A stretch of DNA of 63,289 nt from UBA8389 sp964472175. GTDB lineage: Bacteria > Bacteroidota > Bacteroidia > Bacteroidales > UBA1402. Positions within the stretch are counted from its first letter, which is position 1, and the number at the start of each line of letters is the position of its first letter. The position numbers and the translations under genes are program-made. This document shows positions 43,646 through 51,277 of the stretch, piece by piece. The notes beneath the pieces were generated by a model. The model saw nothing but the letters and a program-made list of their open reading frames with translations, was not told the origin of the DNA and ran no database searches. The stretch is taken from positions 1 through 63,289 of the forward strand of contig CAYYJF010000004.1 of assembly GCA_964472175.1 (NCBI GenBank), written 5' to 3'.

Positions 43646-44242
43646 TTAGCAAATCGTCGTGTAGTTTTGCTTCAATTCCAAGTATATTTTCCGACAAGCA
43701 TAGGCATCAAGCGCAGCGTATGACTTTTGATTGATAGTCAACTCTTCTGCCTCCCAGTTTGAAAGTCGTTGCGATTTGGATATTCTTTTCAGGAAAAGTA
43801 AAGCGTATATCTTTTGCAAGCTGTTGTCTGCAATGCCATAAGCTTTAACAAATGTTTGAAGTTCAACAAAGCCACTGGCTTCAAAATCTCCGTTTCGACC
43901 CCTAAGCATCAAAAAATCATCTTTGATAGACAACCCGATCTTCAACAAATTCGTATTCATAAACATGCGCATCAATGCATCGGGAAATCCCAATTTATTC
44001 AGACGCACCAAATAACATTTGACCGATGTGGCAATTTGCAACAAAGCCACTTTGTTGTGTTTGCCCTTCGAAAAAACAGGTTTGGTTTCGGTATCGAAAC
44101 CAATCACCGTTTCTTTAGACAATTCCATCATCATCTCATCAAAAGCTACCTGATTGTCAACTACGACAACTGGCCCTTCAAATACTTCCAAAGGCAACAG
44201 CCCAAGCTCTTCCTTGCTTATTTCAAATTTTGTAACAATCAT
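43646..44242 (-). CDS. RNase D-like 3'-5' exonuclease (DEDDy)
   Basis: A 198-residue stand-alone exonuclease domain. The DEDDy residues are visible: Asp50 and Glu52 in VIGFDTETKP, an aspartate in LSIKDDFLML (108-109), and Tyr175 with Asp179 in SYAALDAYACRKIY. Proteins of this size lack the HRDC domains of RNase D; they may act on RNA or DNA ends. The ATG overlaps the stop of the DUF5063 gene by 4 bases, so the two proteins are made together. A candidate small RNA lies about 230 bases downstream. Confidence 0.9.
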   Translation of the reverse strand: MIVTKFEISKEELGLLPLEVFEGPVVVVDNQVAFDEMMMELSKETVIGFDTETKPVFSKGKHNKVALLQIATSVKCYLVRLNKLGFPDALMRMFMNTNLLKIGLSIKDDFLMLRGRNGDFEASGFVELQTFVKAYGIADNSLQKIYALLFLKRISKSQRLSNWEAEELTINQKSYAALDAYACRKIYLELKQNYTTIC

Positions 44243-44799
44243 TCAAACCCCTCCTCATCCCAAGCAGATTCTTGTTCTTTATTATATTTACACCGATGCA
44301 ATGCGCGAAGTACATTCACCAAAGCTTGCCCCCAGTAATTTTGGAAGTTTTCTTTGCATACCCTCAGCGCATCATTCATGGTTTCTTCATATCCGATTTT
44401 GAACACAGAAATAAAATTAAACATATCCTGCCAGATATCGGCTAAATTTTCAGAAATAAGATTGGCAACCGGCGTATCCGAAAACTGTATATCCGGATGA
44501 AATACATCCAAATAAGCATCCTCATTTCCCATCACATCAGCGATGACCTGTTTGAGATATTGATACTGATCTTCCGTTGCAAAAGTTTCTGAAAAATCCT
44601 CATAAGAAGGGTTGGGATCGGGCAACAGACTGCCTTTCAAATACAACAATGGCAGAATTTTTACGGCCATATCTACAACAGCAGATTTGTCCATTTGTTC
44701 AATTTGATCCGCAAAATCACAATAAGACTTTGCAACTGCAACAAATTCAAGCGTATTCTTGTGATAAACTGGCAAATTAGATTTAGAGACTTGGGGCAT
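44239..44799 (-). CDS. DUF5063 domain protein
   Basis: A 186-residue, mostly helical and acidic protein that I recognise as the DUF5063 type found in Bacteroidota; it has no signal peptide or membrane segment and no known function. Conserved-looking segments are FVAVAKSYCDFAD, KILPLLYLKGSLLP and YWGQALVNVLRALH. The frame extends to a TTG at 44826, which lies in the promoter box, so I start at the ATG at 44799. It is the first gene of a pair with an RNase D-like exonuclease (4-base overlap), a pairing that suggests a shared nucleic acid related role. It is divergent from ftsK. Confidence 0.82.
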   Translation of the reverse strand: MPQVSKSNLPVYHKNTLEFVAVAKSYCDFADQIEQMDKSAVVDMAVKILPLLYLKGSLLPDPNPSYEDFSETFATEDQYQYLKQVIADVMGNEDAYLDVFHPDIQFSDTPVANLISENLADIWQDMFNFISVFKIGYEETMNDALRVCKENFQNYWGQALVNVLRALHRCKYNKEQESAWDEEGFE

Positions 44800-44822
44800 A
44801 AATAATTGGGGATAATGGTTGT

Positions 44823-44831
44823 GCAAATGTA
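44823..44831 (-). promoter_or_regulatory. Promoter -7 box for DUF5063-exonuclease
   Basis: The minus strand reads TACATTTGC 23 bases upstream of the ATG at 44799, with TTTG 18 bases further up. Confidence 0.62.
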
Positions 44832-44909
44832 TAAAAAAAGGAGGGCGAACAAAAAATACACCATCAATTTATTCGATTTTGAAAGGTAGGATATCGCAGA
44901 CCTTTTTCG

Positions 44910-44917
44910 TATTTTTG
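44910..44917 (+). promoter_or_regulatory. Promoter -7 box for ftsK
   Basis: TATTTTTG lies 30 bases upstream of the ftsK ATG at 44948. In-frame TTG/GTG codons upstream, near 44819, precede this box and are not used. Confidence 0.6.
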
Positions 44918-44947
44918 CATAAAATCAAACACAGAATCAATCATAAA

Positions 44948-47446
44948 ATGATATCATCCAACAAAACAGCTGCTTCAAAACAAAACGAAGACAGCAAAGG
45001 AGAAACCACGAAAACAACACAAAAAAAAGACATTCGACTCATTGCCGGAATCCTGTCTATTGTTTTGATGGTCTGGTTCACCCTTTTGTTAATATCCTAT
45101 CTTTTTAACGGCGAATACGACTACAGTCTTGTTCAAGCATTGGCATACAAGGATTTAGATCAAATTTCAGGAGAGACAAGCAATATATGTGGCTCAACTG
45201 GTGCATGGATGGCACATTTACTCATCAATGAATGGTTTGGTGTTTCGATTTTTTTCCTCCTTGCTTTTGGATGGATTGCTGCACTCAAACTGTTGCACTT
45301 AACCCAACTCCCTGTCATCAAATCTTTTCTGCTACTCACTTTTTGCATGATTTGGGCATCTGTCACTTTATCATTCTTGGTTCAACCGCTCATCAAAGAA
45401 AGTTTTATTTCAGTAGGTGGTGATCACGGTCTGGCCATCAGTAAATGGCTCACAAGCATGATTGGATGGCCGGGGACCCTCCTTGTGGTGGGTTCAACGA
45501 TGACCATTATTTTGGTCATTGTCCGAATCAGCCAATTGTCGTTTTTCAAGAAAATCGGAAGCTGGAAACCTTTCCAGCGCAAACAAAAAACGGAAGGAGG
45601 CCTCTTTGAACAAGCCACAGGGGCGGTATCTGAAGAATTCGATCAAAGCTGGACAGGAGTTGCCGGTCAAGAAGGGAAAAGCAGACCCGAAAATAGAACG
45701 CATCAATTTGATTATGAAATATTTGAAGAAGATCAAGAGGAAGAAGATGATGAAAACACGGAGGATGACAATTTGTCGCAAGATGCCGATATTCCTTCAG
45801 AAGAACCCCCTGTTTCAGACGATTTGGATTTTGAAGTCAATGTTGCGAAAGGTGATGACAGTGCCGACAAGACTGAAGAGCCTCTGGTCAAACCCAAATC
45901 GACGTTCAAATATGGCGAAGAAGAATACGATGCCTCAGAATTGGGTGAATATGACCCCAGACTGGACTTATCCTCCTATAAATTTCCGGTCATCAACCTT
46001 CTAACAAAGTACGAAACCAATGAAACCATCGTAAACCCGGAAGAACAAAAAAGCAACAAACGACGGATTCAAGATGTACTGGAACAATTCAGCATCAAAA
46101 TCAGTTCCATTTCTGCCACTGTTGGACCCACTGTTACCTTGTATGAAATCATCCCCGAACCGGGTGTTCGAATTTCCAGAATTAAAAGCCTCGAAAACGA
46201 CATCGCGCTTTCATTGGCTGCACTTGGCATCCGCATCATTGCGCCAATTCCGGGAAAAGGGACCATCGGGATTGAAGTCCCCAACCGCGATCCACAAGTG
46301 GTGTCCATGTTTAGCGTTGTTTCCAGCAAGAAATTTCAGGAATCAAAATTTGATTTGCCCATGGTTTTGGGTCGCACCATTACCAACGATATATTTATGG
46401 TGGATTTGTGCAAGATGCCACACGTACTGGTTGCAGGTGCCACAGGGCAAGGAAAATCTGTAGGGTTGAATGCCATGATTACTTCCCTGCTTTACAAAAA
46501 GCATCCTGCCGAACTAAAATTTGTCATGGTCGACCCCAAAATGGTAGAATTTAGTGTCTATTCAGCCATTGAAAAACATTTTCTGGCGAAACTACCGGAT
46601 GACGGCAAACCCATTATCACCGATTCAGACAAAGTCAAACAAACGTTGAATTCGCTCACCAGAGAAATGGACGATCGATACAACTTACTCATGCTGGCAG
46701 GGGTCAGAAATGTGAAAGAATACAATGCCAAATTTGTCAACAGGCATTTAAATCCGGAAAAAGGCCACAAATATTTACCCTACATCGTGGTAATCATTGA
46801 CGAATTTGGCGATTTAATCATGACTGCCGGCAAGGAAATTGAAATGCCCATTGCCCGTATCGCCCAGAAAGCCAGAGCGGTTGGCATTCACATGATCATC
46901 GCAACTCAAAGGCCTACGACCAATATCATTACCGGAACCATCAAAGCCAACTTCCCCTCCAGGGTAGCCTTTAGGGTGAGCTCTGGTATTGACTCCAGAA
47001 CCATTCTGGATGCACTGGGCGCCAATCAGTTGATAGGGCGTGGCGACATGTTGTTCTCTCAGGGAAGTGATTTGGTTCGTGTGCAATGTGCCTTTGTCGA
47101 TACGCCTGAAGTGGTCAACATTGTGCGGTTCATTTCGGAACAAAAAAGTTATCCTACGCCATTTTATCTCCCGGAACCCACCAATGAGGGTGGCGGATTG
47201 GGTCCTGCAGAATTGGAAGGTATTGACCCCCTGTTTGAGGATGCAGCAAGACTCATTGTCATTCATCAACAAGGTTCCACATCCTTGATTCAACGAAAAT
47301 TCTCCATTGGGTACAACCGTGCAGGACGCATTGTAGATCAACTGGAACAAGCCGGAATTATTGGCCCAAGCGAAGGCAGCAAAGCCAGACAAGTCCTGGT
47401 TGCCGATGAAGTTCAGCTCGACGCCATTCTATCACGAATAAAATAA
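44948..47446 (+). CDS. ftsK: DNA translocase FtsK/SpoIIIE
   Basis: An 832-residue septal DNA pump that clears chromosome termini from the division site. The N-terminal part has four to five membrane helices. A long acidic linker (EEDQEEEDDENTEDDN and following) precedes the motor. The motor has Walker A GATGQGKSVG, VMVDPKMVEFSVY and Walker B VVIIDEFGDLIM. The C-terminal winged-helix gamma domain begins near STSLIQRKFSIGYNRAGRIVD and reads directional DNA sequences. I start at the ATG at 44948, after the promoter box. lolA follows after 5 bases. Confidence 0.96.
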   Translation: MISSNKTAASKQNEDSKGETTKTTQKKDIRLIAGILSIVLMVWFTLLLISYLFNGEYDYSLVQALAYKDLDQISGETSNICGSTGAWMAHLLINEWFGVSIFFLLAFGWIAALKLLHLTQLPVIKSFLLLTFCMIWASVTLSFLVQPLIKESFISVGGDHGLAISKWLTSMIGWPGTLLVVGSTMTIILVIVRISQLSFFKKIGSWKPFQRKQKTEGGLFEQATGAVSEEFDQSWTGVAGQEGKSRPENRTHQFDYEIFEEDQEEEDDENTEDDNLSQDADIPSEEPPVSDDLDFEVNVAKGDDSADKTEEPLVKPKSTFKYGEEEYDASELGEYDPRLDLSSYKFPVINLLTKYETNETIVNPEEQKSNKRRIQDVLEQFSIKISSISATVGPTVTLYEIIPEPGVRISRIKSLENDIALSLAALGIRIIAPIPGKGTIGIEVPNRDPQVVSMFSVVSSKKFQESKFDLPMVLGRTITNDIFMVDLCKMPHVLVAGATGQGKSVGLNAMITSLLYKKHPAELKFVMVDPKMVEFSVYSAIEKHFLAKLPDDGKPIITDSDKVKQTLNSLTREMDDRYNLLMLAGVRNVKEYNAKFVNRHLNPEKGHKYLPYIVVIIDEFGDLIMTAGKEIEMPIARIAQKARAVGIHMIIATQRPTTNIITGTIKANFPSRVAFRVSSGIDSRTILDALGANQLIGRGDMLFSQGSDLVRVQCAFVDTPEVVNIVRFISEQKSYPTPFYLPEPTNEGGGLGPAELEGIDPLFEDAARLIVIHQQGSTSLIQRKFSIGYNRAGRIVDQLEQAGIIGPSEGSKARQVLVADEVQLDAILSRIK

Positions 47447-47451
47447 CAATC

Positions 47452-48099
47452 ATGTATATTAAAACCCTTTTTCTATCGACATTGGTGGTTTTGGCTTCAT
47501 TCGAAATGAGCGCACAAAACACCGGCAAGGCCGAACAAATTTTGACCAAAGCTTCTGAAGCATACAATAAATCAGGAGGCATCAAAGCCACTTTCAGCAT
47601 CCAGATGTTGTCAAGAGGAGGTAGCACAAACGGGAAAATTTCCGGCAGCATTCAACTCAAGGGCCCCCGATTTAAAATCAGCACCAGTGACATGATTACC
47701 TGGTTTGACGGCAACAATCAATGGGTGTACATCAAAGCCAATGAAGAAGTCAACCTGAGTAAACCGACGCAAAAAGAATTGTTGACCATCAATCCCATCA
47801 ACATCTTTCAGTTATACAAACACGGATATAGCTGCAAGTTGCTGGGAGAAAAAACCGAAAAAGGTGCGAGGGTGTATCAAATTGAAATGAAACCCTCGAA
47901 AAATGAAGGTGCGCAAACGATTCTGGTCAAAATTGACAAAACGACCTATTATCCAATTGGTGCGACAACCACCAACAAAGACAAATCGGGTACCATCGTG
48001 CAAATTCTATCGTATCAAACCAAACAAAATTACCCCGATGGAATTTTCACCTTCAATCCAAAAAACCATCCCGATGCAGAAGTTATTGATTTAAGATAA
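47452..48099 (+). CDS. lolA: LolA-like periplasmic lipoprotein carrier
   Basis: A 215-residue exported protein with a signal peptide (MYIKTLFLSTLVVLASFEMSAQ) and the LolA/outer-membrane lipoprotein-sorting fold: an open beta-sheet with the segments GPRFKISTSDMITWFDGNNQWVY-type strand pattern and YQTKQNYPDGIFTFNPKNH near the end. LolA shuttles lipoproteins from the inner to the outer membrane. It lies 5 bases after ftsK, the same order as ftsK-lolA in enterobacteria. Confidence 0.9.
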   Translation: MYIKTLFLSTLVVLASFEMSAQNTGKAEQILTKASEAYNKSGGIKATFSIQMLSRGGSTNGKISGSIQLKGPRFKISTSDMITWFDGNNQWVYIKANEEVNLSKPTQKELLTINPINIFQLYKHGYSCKLLGEKTEKGARVYQIEMKPSKNEGAQTILVKIDKTTYYPIGATTTNKDKSGTIVQILSYQTKQNYPDGIFTFNPKNHPDAEVIDLR

Positions 48100-48117
48100 T
48101 ACATAAAAAATATAAGT

Positions 48118-49053
48118 ATGGAACATGTTCGTTGTTTAATCATCGGCTCAGGACCTGCAGGTTTTACCGCCGGAATATACGCATCCAGAGCCAACCTCTC
48201 CCCCGTTTTATACGAAGGGATGCAACCAGGTGGCCAACTCACAACCACCTCTGAAATTGAAAATTTCCCTGGATACCCGGATGGAGTGACCGGAGATGCC
48301 ATGATGGAAGACTTGCGCAATCAAGCCAAAAGATTTGGTTGTGACGTTCGATATGGTGTTGCCACCGCATCCAACCTGAGTCAATCACCATACAGCATCA
48401 CCATTGATGGTGAAAAGGAAATTACCTGTGACAGCCTGATCATCGCTACAGGTGCGTCTGCCAAATATTTGGGTTTACCCGATGAAGTCAAATATCAGGG
48501 CATGGGTGTCTCAGCATGCGCAACTTGCGATGGCTTTTTCTATCGTAAGAAAAACGTGGCAGTCGTGGGAGGCGGTGATACCGCTTGCGAAGAAGCCTCC
48601 TACTTAGCAGGTTTGGCCTCGCATGTCTATTTAATTGTCAGAAAGCCCTTTTTGAGGGCTTCAAAAATCATGCAAGACCGAGTGATGAACACCCCCAACA
48701 TCACTGTTTTATTTGAGCATGAAACCGTTGGGTTGTTCGGCGAAAATGGTGTTGAAGGTGCAAAACTCTTAAGAAAAAGAGGTCAACCGGATGAAAGCAT
48801 GGTTGACATTGCCATTGATGGATTCTTTCTGGCCATTGGACATCAACCAAACTCAGACATCTTTAAGGCCTATCTGAACACCGATGAAACGGGCTACATT
48901 GTCACGATCCCAGGAACACCGAAGACCAACGTTCCCGGTGTATTTGCGGCCGGCGACGTGGCTGATCCACATTACAGACAGGCCATTACCGCTGCTGGTT
49001 CAGGATGCCAGGCCGCCATTGAGGCAGAACGATATGTATCTTCATTGAAGTAA
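48118..49053 (+). CDS. trxB: Thioredoxin-disulfide reductase
   Basis: A 311-residue FAD/NADPH flavoenzyme that keeps thioredoxin reduced. The FAD site is IIGSGPAGFTAG, the redox-active pair is Cys134-Ala-Thr-Cys137 in SACATCDG, the NADPH site is VVGGGDTACEEA, and the C-terminal FAD motif is PGVFAAGDVADP. Length is typical. It follows lolA by 18 bases and so is probably in the ftsK operon. The trxB, ftsK, lolA and serS genes are also neighbours in E. coli. Confidence 0.96.
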   Translation: MEHVRCLIIGSGPAGFTAGIYASRANLSPVLYEGMQPGGQLTTTSEIENFPGYPDGVTGDAMMEDLRNQAKRFGCDVRYGVATASNLSQSPYSITIDGEKEITCDSLIIATGASAKYLGLPDEVKYQGMGVSACATCDGFFYRKKNVAVVGGGDTACEEASYLAGLASHVYLIVRKPFLRASKIMQDRVMNTPNITVLFEHETVGLFGENGVEGAKLLRKRGQPDESMVDIAIDGFFLAIGHQPNSDIFKAYLNTDETGYIVTIPGTPKTNVPGVFAAGDVADPHYRQAITAAGSGCQAAIEAERYVSSLK

Positions 49054-49089
49054 ATTCTTCCAATGAATAAAAAGGATTTGGTGTTTAAG

Positions 49090-49120
49090 TTGCAATTTAT
49101 ATTTAAATTAACTACTTTTG
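49090..49120 (+). promoter_or_regulatory. Promoter for rplU-rpmA
   Basis: TTG (49090-49092), 20 bases, then TACTTTTG (49113-49120). It gives a leader of about 78 bases before rplU. Confidence 0.68.
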
Positions 49121-49124
49121 CACC

Positions 49125-49202
49125 TCCATTCGAAACGGGTCAACAAGAGGCGCTGCAATTTGCATCCCACCCGACGAAAATAACTTTGAAAACAACAAGT
49201 TA
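49125..49202 (+). promoter_or_regulatory. Structured 5' leader of rplU (candidate ribosomal-protein leader)
   Basis: The leader can fold with CGGGT (49136-49140) paired to ACCCG (49169-49173) and TTCG (49129-49132) to CGAA (49175-49178); an inner TGCAA-T-TTGCA hairpin caps it. Leaders of L21 operons often bind L21 for feedback control. Function here is inferred. Confidence 0.4.
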
Positions 49203-49514
49203 ATGTACGCAATTGTAGAAATCGCAGGACAACAATTCAAAGCTGAAGCTGGCAGAAGATTGTATGTACACCGTCTTGAAGCTGAAAGAGGCTCAGTGGT
49301 TGAATTTGAAAAAGTATTGCTCATTGATTCAGAAGGAGAAGTCAAAGTAGGCGCTCCCACTGTTGAAGGTGCAAAAGTAGTATGTGAAGTTTTGTCACAC
49401 TTGAAAGGTGATAAAGTCATTGTATTTAAGAAAAAACGCCGTAAGGGTTATAAAAAATGCAACGGACACCGTCAGTACTTTACAGAAGTAAAAATTAACG
49501 AAGTCATAGCTTAA
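49203..49514 (+). CDS. rplU: 50S ribosomal protein L21
   Basis: A 103-residue ribosomal protein bL21. It starts MYAIVEIAGQQFKAEAGRRLYV and ends with the basic, family-typical stretch KKKRRKGYKKCNGHRQ. Length is standard. It precedes rpmA by 20 bases, the almost universal rplU-rpmA order. A strong terminator follows the pair. Confidence 0.98.
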   Translation: MYAIVEIAGQQFKAEAGRRLYVHRLEAERGSVVEFEKVLLIDSEGEVKVGAPTVEGAKVVCEVLSHLKGDKVIVFKKKRRKGYKKCNGHRQYFTEVKINEVIA

Positions 49515-49534
49515 TCCTCAAATAGTTAAATCAG

Positions 49535-49798
49535 ATGGCACATAAAAAAGGCGTCGGTAGTTCTAAGAACGGACGCGAATCAGAAAGTAAGAGATTGGGC
49601 GTAAAAATTTTTGGTGGTGAAAAAGTCATTGCCGGAAATATCATTATTCGCCAACGTGGCACGGTACACCATCCGGGAGAAAATGTTGGTATTGGTAAAG
49701 ACCACACATTGTATGCCCTGGTAAACGGTGTTGTTTCATTTCGCAAGAAAAAAGACAATCGTTCCTTCGTTTCAGTAACCCCTATTGAACAACAGTAA
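49535..49798 (+). CDS. rpmA: 50S ribosomal protein L27
   Basis: An 87-residue ribosomal protein bL27. It begins MAHKKGVGSSKNGRESESKR, with the N-terminus ready to reach the peptidyl transferase centre and no cleavable Firmicutes-type extension. GTVHHPGENVGIGKDHTLYA is family-typical. It ends just before a strong intrinsic terminator. Confidence 0.98.
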   Translation: MAHKKGVGSSKNGRESESKRLGVKIFGGEKVIAGNIIIRQRGTVHHPGENVGIGKDHTLYALVNGVVSFRKKKDNRSFVSVTPIEQQ

Positions 49799-49820
49799 AT
49801 AGTCGGTCACTTATAAATAC

Positions 49821-49862
49821 AAACGGATAGAATTTCAATCATGAAATTCTATCCGTTTTTTT
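49821..49862 (+). terminator. Strong intrinsic terminator after rpmA
   Basis: A perfect 16-bp stem (49821-49836 with 49843-49858, core ACGGATAGAATTTC) and a 6-base loop, followed by a T run to 49862. It ends the rplU-rpmA transcript. Confidence 0.88.
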
Positions 49863-49906
49863 GTAAAAAATCACGACCTTGGACCAAACACAACCTTCTT
49901 AAACAT

Positions 49907-49943
49907 CAAAAAAATGGCCGCCTCCATGATAGGAGACAGCCAT
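49907..49943 (-). terminator. Intrinsic terminator of the flavodiiron protein gene
   Basis: On the minus strand a 12-bp stem with two G-T pairs (ATGGCTGTCTCC / GGAGGCGGCCAT, 49914-49943, 6-base loop) is followed by a run of T residues. It lies 23 bases after the stop of the flavodiiron gene. Confidence 0.8.
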
Positions 49944-49965
49944 GATATATCCAACTTATTCTGAA

Positions 49966-51162
49966 CTATTTTGTCAGCTCTGCAAACTTCACACCATACC
50001 CGACACTTTTCTTTAACAATTGATCATCCGGACGCCAATTGGCACTGATGGGCTCCATGACCAAATCAAAACCGGCTTCTTTGAGCGAATTAGAAATAAT
50101 TTTAGAGGAAAGATCGCGCCAACCGTAGGCACCAAAAGCGGCTGCTTTTTTATTTTTAAATTTCATGCCGTTGACAAATTCCAACAAACCAGCAATGGTA
50201 TATAAAACCCCATTGTGCACCGTAGGTGACCCAATCAATATGGCTTTTGACTTAAATATTTCCAAAATCAAATCACTGATATCTGTATTGGAAGCACTGA
50301 AAAGTTTGACATTGACAGTAGGATCTCCTTCATAGATGCCTTCCACAATACCCTCTGCAAGCAATTGGGTTCCATGATACATGGTATCATAAATGACTGT
50401 AATCTGATTTTCCTGATAACCTGCAGCAAACTCGGCATATTTGTCCAAAATTTGTTGAGGGTTTTCCCTCCAATTCACGCCATGGCTGGTACAAATCATC
50501 TCAATGTTTAAATTCATCGATTTGATTTCTTCCAATTTCCTTGCAACCAAATGGCCAAAGGGTGTGATGATGTTTGCGTAGTATTTATATGCTTCATTCC
50601 ACAATTCTGCCTGATCGACCAAATCGTTAAAGAGCAATTCTGAACAATAGTGCTGCCCAAAGGCATCATTGCTGAACAAGACATTGTCTCCAGTCAGAAA
50701 ACACATCATGCTATCCGGCCAATGAATCATAGCAGCCTGAATAAACAACAATTCCTTGCCGTTTCCGACAGAAATACGGTCTCCGGTTTTAACGGGTACC
50801 AAATTCCAATCCGCATTGTGATACAGACCTGTAAGAGATTTTACACCATTTTCTGAACAATACACAGGTGTACCAGGAATTTCATTCAGCAACTCCACCA
50901 ATGCACCACTATGATCTGGCTCAGCGTGTAAAACAACCAGAAAATCGATTTTTTTCAAATCCACTTCCGATCTTAGATTTTTTACAAACTCTTTGGAAAA
51001 AGGTTCATAAACAGAATCTATGACCCCAATTTTTTCTTCCAACAACAAATAGGAATTATAGGATGATCCTTTGGTTGTTTTATATTCAGAACCGTGAAAT
51101 TCTCTTAAATCCCAATGATTTTTTCCAATCCACCAAACATTCCCCTTAATATGCTTTTTCAT
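49966..51162 (-). CDS. Flavodiiron (A-type flavoprotein) oxygen/nitric oxide reductase
   Basis: A 398-residue flavodiiron protein. The N-terminal metallo-beta-lactamase fold has the di-iron ligand motif HAEPDH and later histidines in MIHWPDS, NDAFGQHY and CTSHGVNW. The C-terminal flavodoxin domain binds FMN (VIYDTMYHGT, IGSPTVHNGVLYT). These soluble enzymes reduce oxygen or nitric oxide to water or nitrous oxide and protect anaerobic or microaerobic metabolism. No rubredoxin domain is fused, so an external electron donor is needed. It has its own promoter and terminator. Confidence 0.93.
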   Translation of the reverse strand: MKKHIKGNVWWIGKNHWDLREFHGSEYKTTKGSSYNSYLLLEEKIGVIDSVYEPFSKEFVKNLRSEVDLKKIDFLVVLHAEPDHSGALVELLNEIPGTPVYCSENGVKSLTGLYHNADWNLVPVKTGDRISVGNGKELLFIQAAMIHWPDSMMCFLTGDNVLFSNDAFGQHYCSELLFNDLVDQAELWNEAYKYYANIITPFGHLVARKLEEIKSMNLNIEMICTSHGVNWRENPQQILDKYAEFAAGYQENQITVIYDTMYHGTQLLAEGIVEGIYEGDPTVNVKLFSASNTDISDLILEIFKSKAILIGSPTVHNGVLYTIAGLLEFVNGMKFKNKKAAAFGAYGWRDLSSKIISNSLKEAGFDLVMEPISANWRPDDQLLKKSVGYGVKFAELTK

Positions 51163-51200
51163 ACAATCTTAAATAAACATTGAAAACCTGTCTCAATGCA

Positions 51201-51208
51201 CAAATATA
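51201..51208 (-). promoter_or_regulatory. Promoter -7 box for the flavodiiron gene
   Basis: The minus strand reads TATATTTG 38 bases upstream of the ATG, with TTTG 21 bases further up (51230-51233), a good match to the Bacteroidota consensus. Confidence 0.68.
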
Positions 51209-51277
51209 CGCAATAATGCGAAGTATAAACAAATCAATCCACAGATTCAATCCATAGAAAATATCAATAAAACAACA

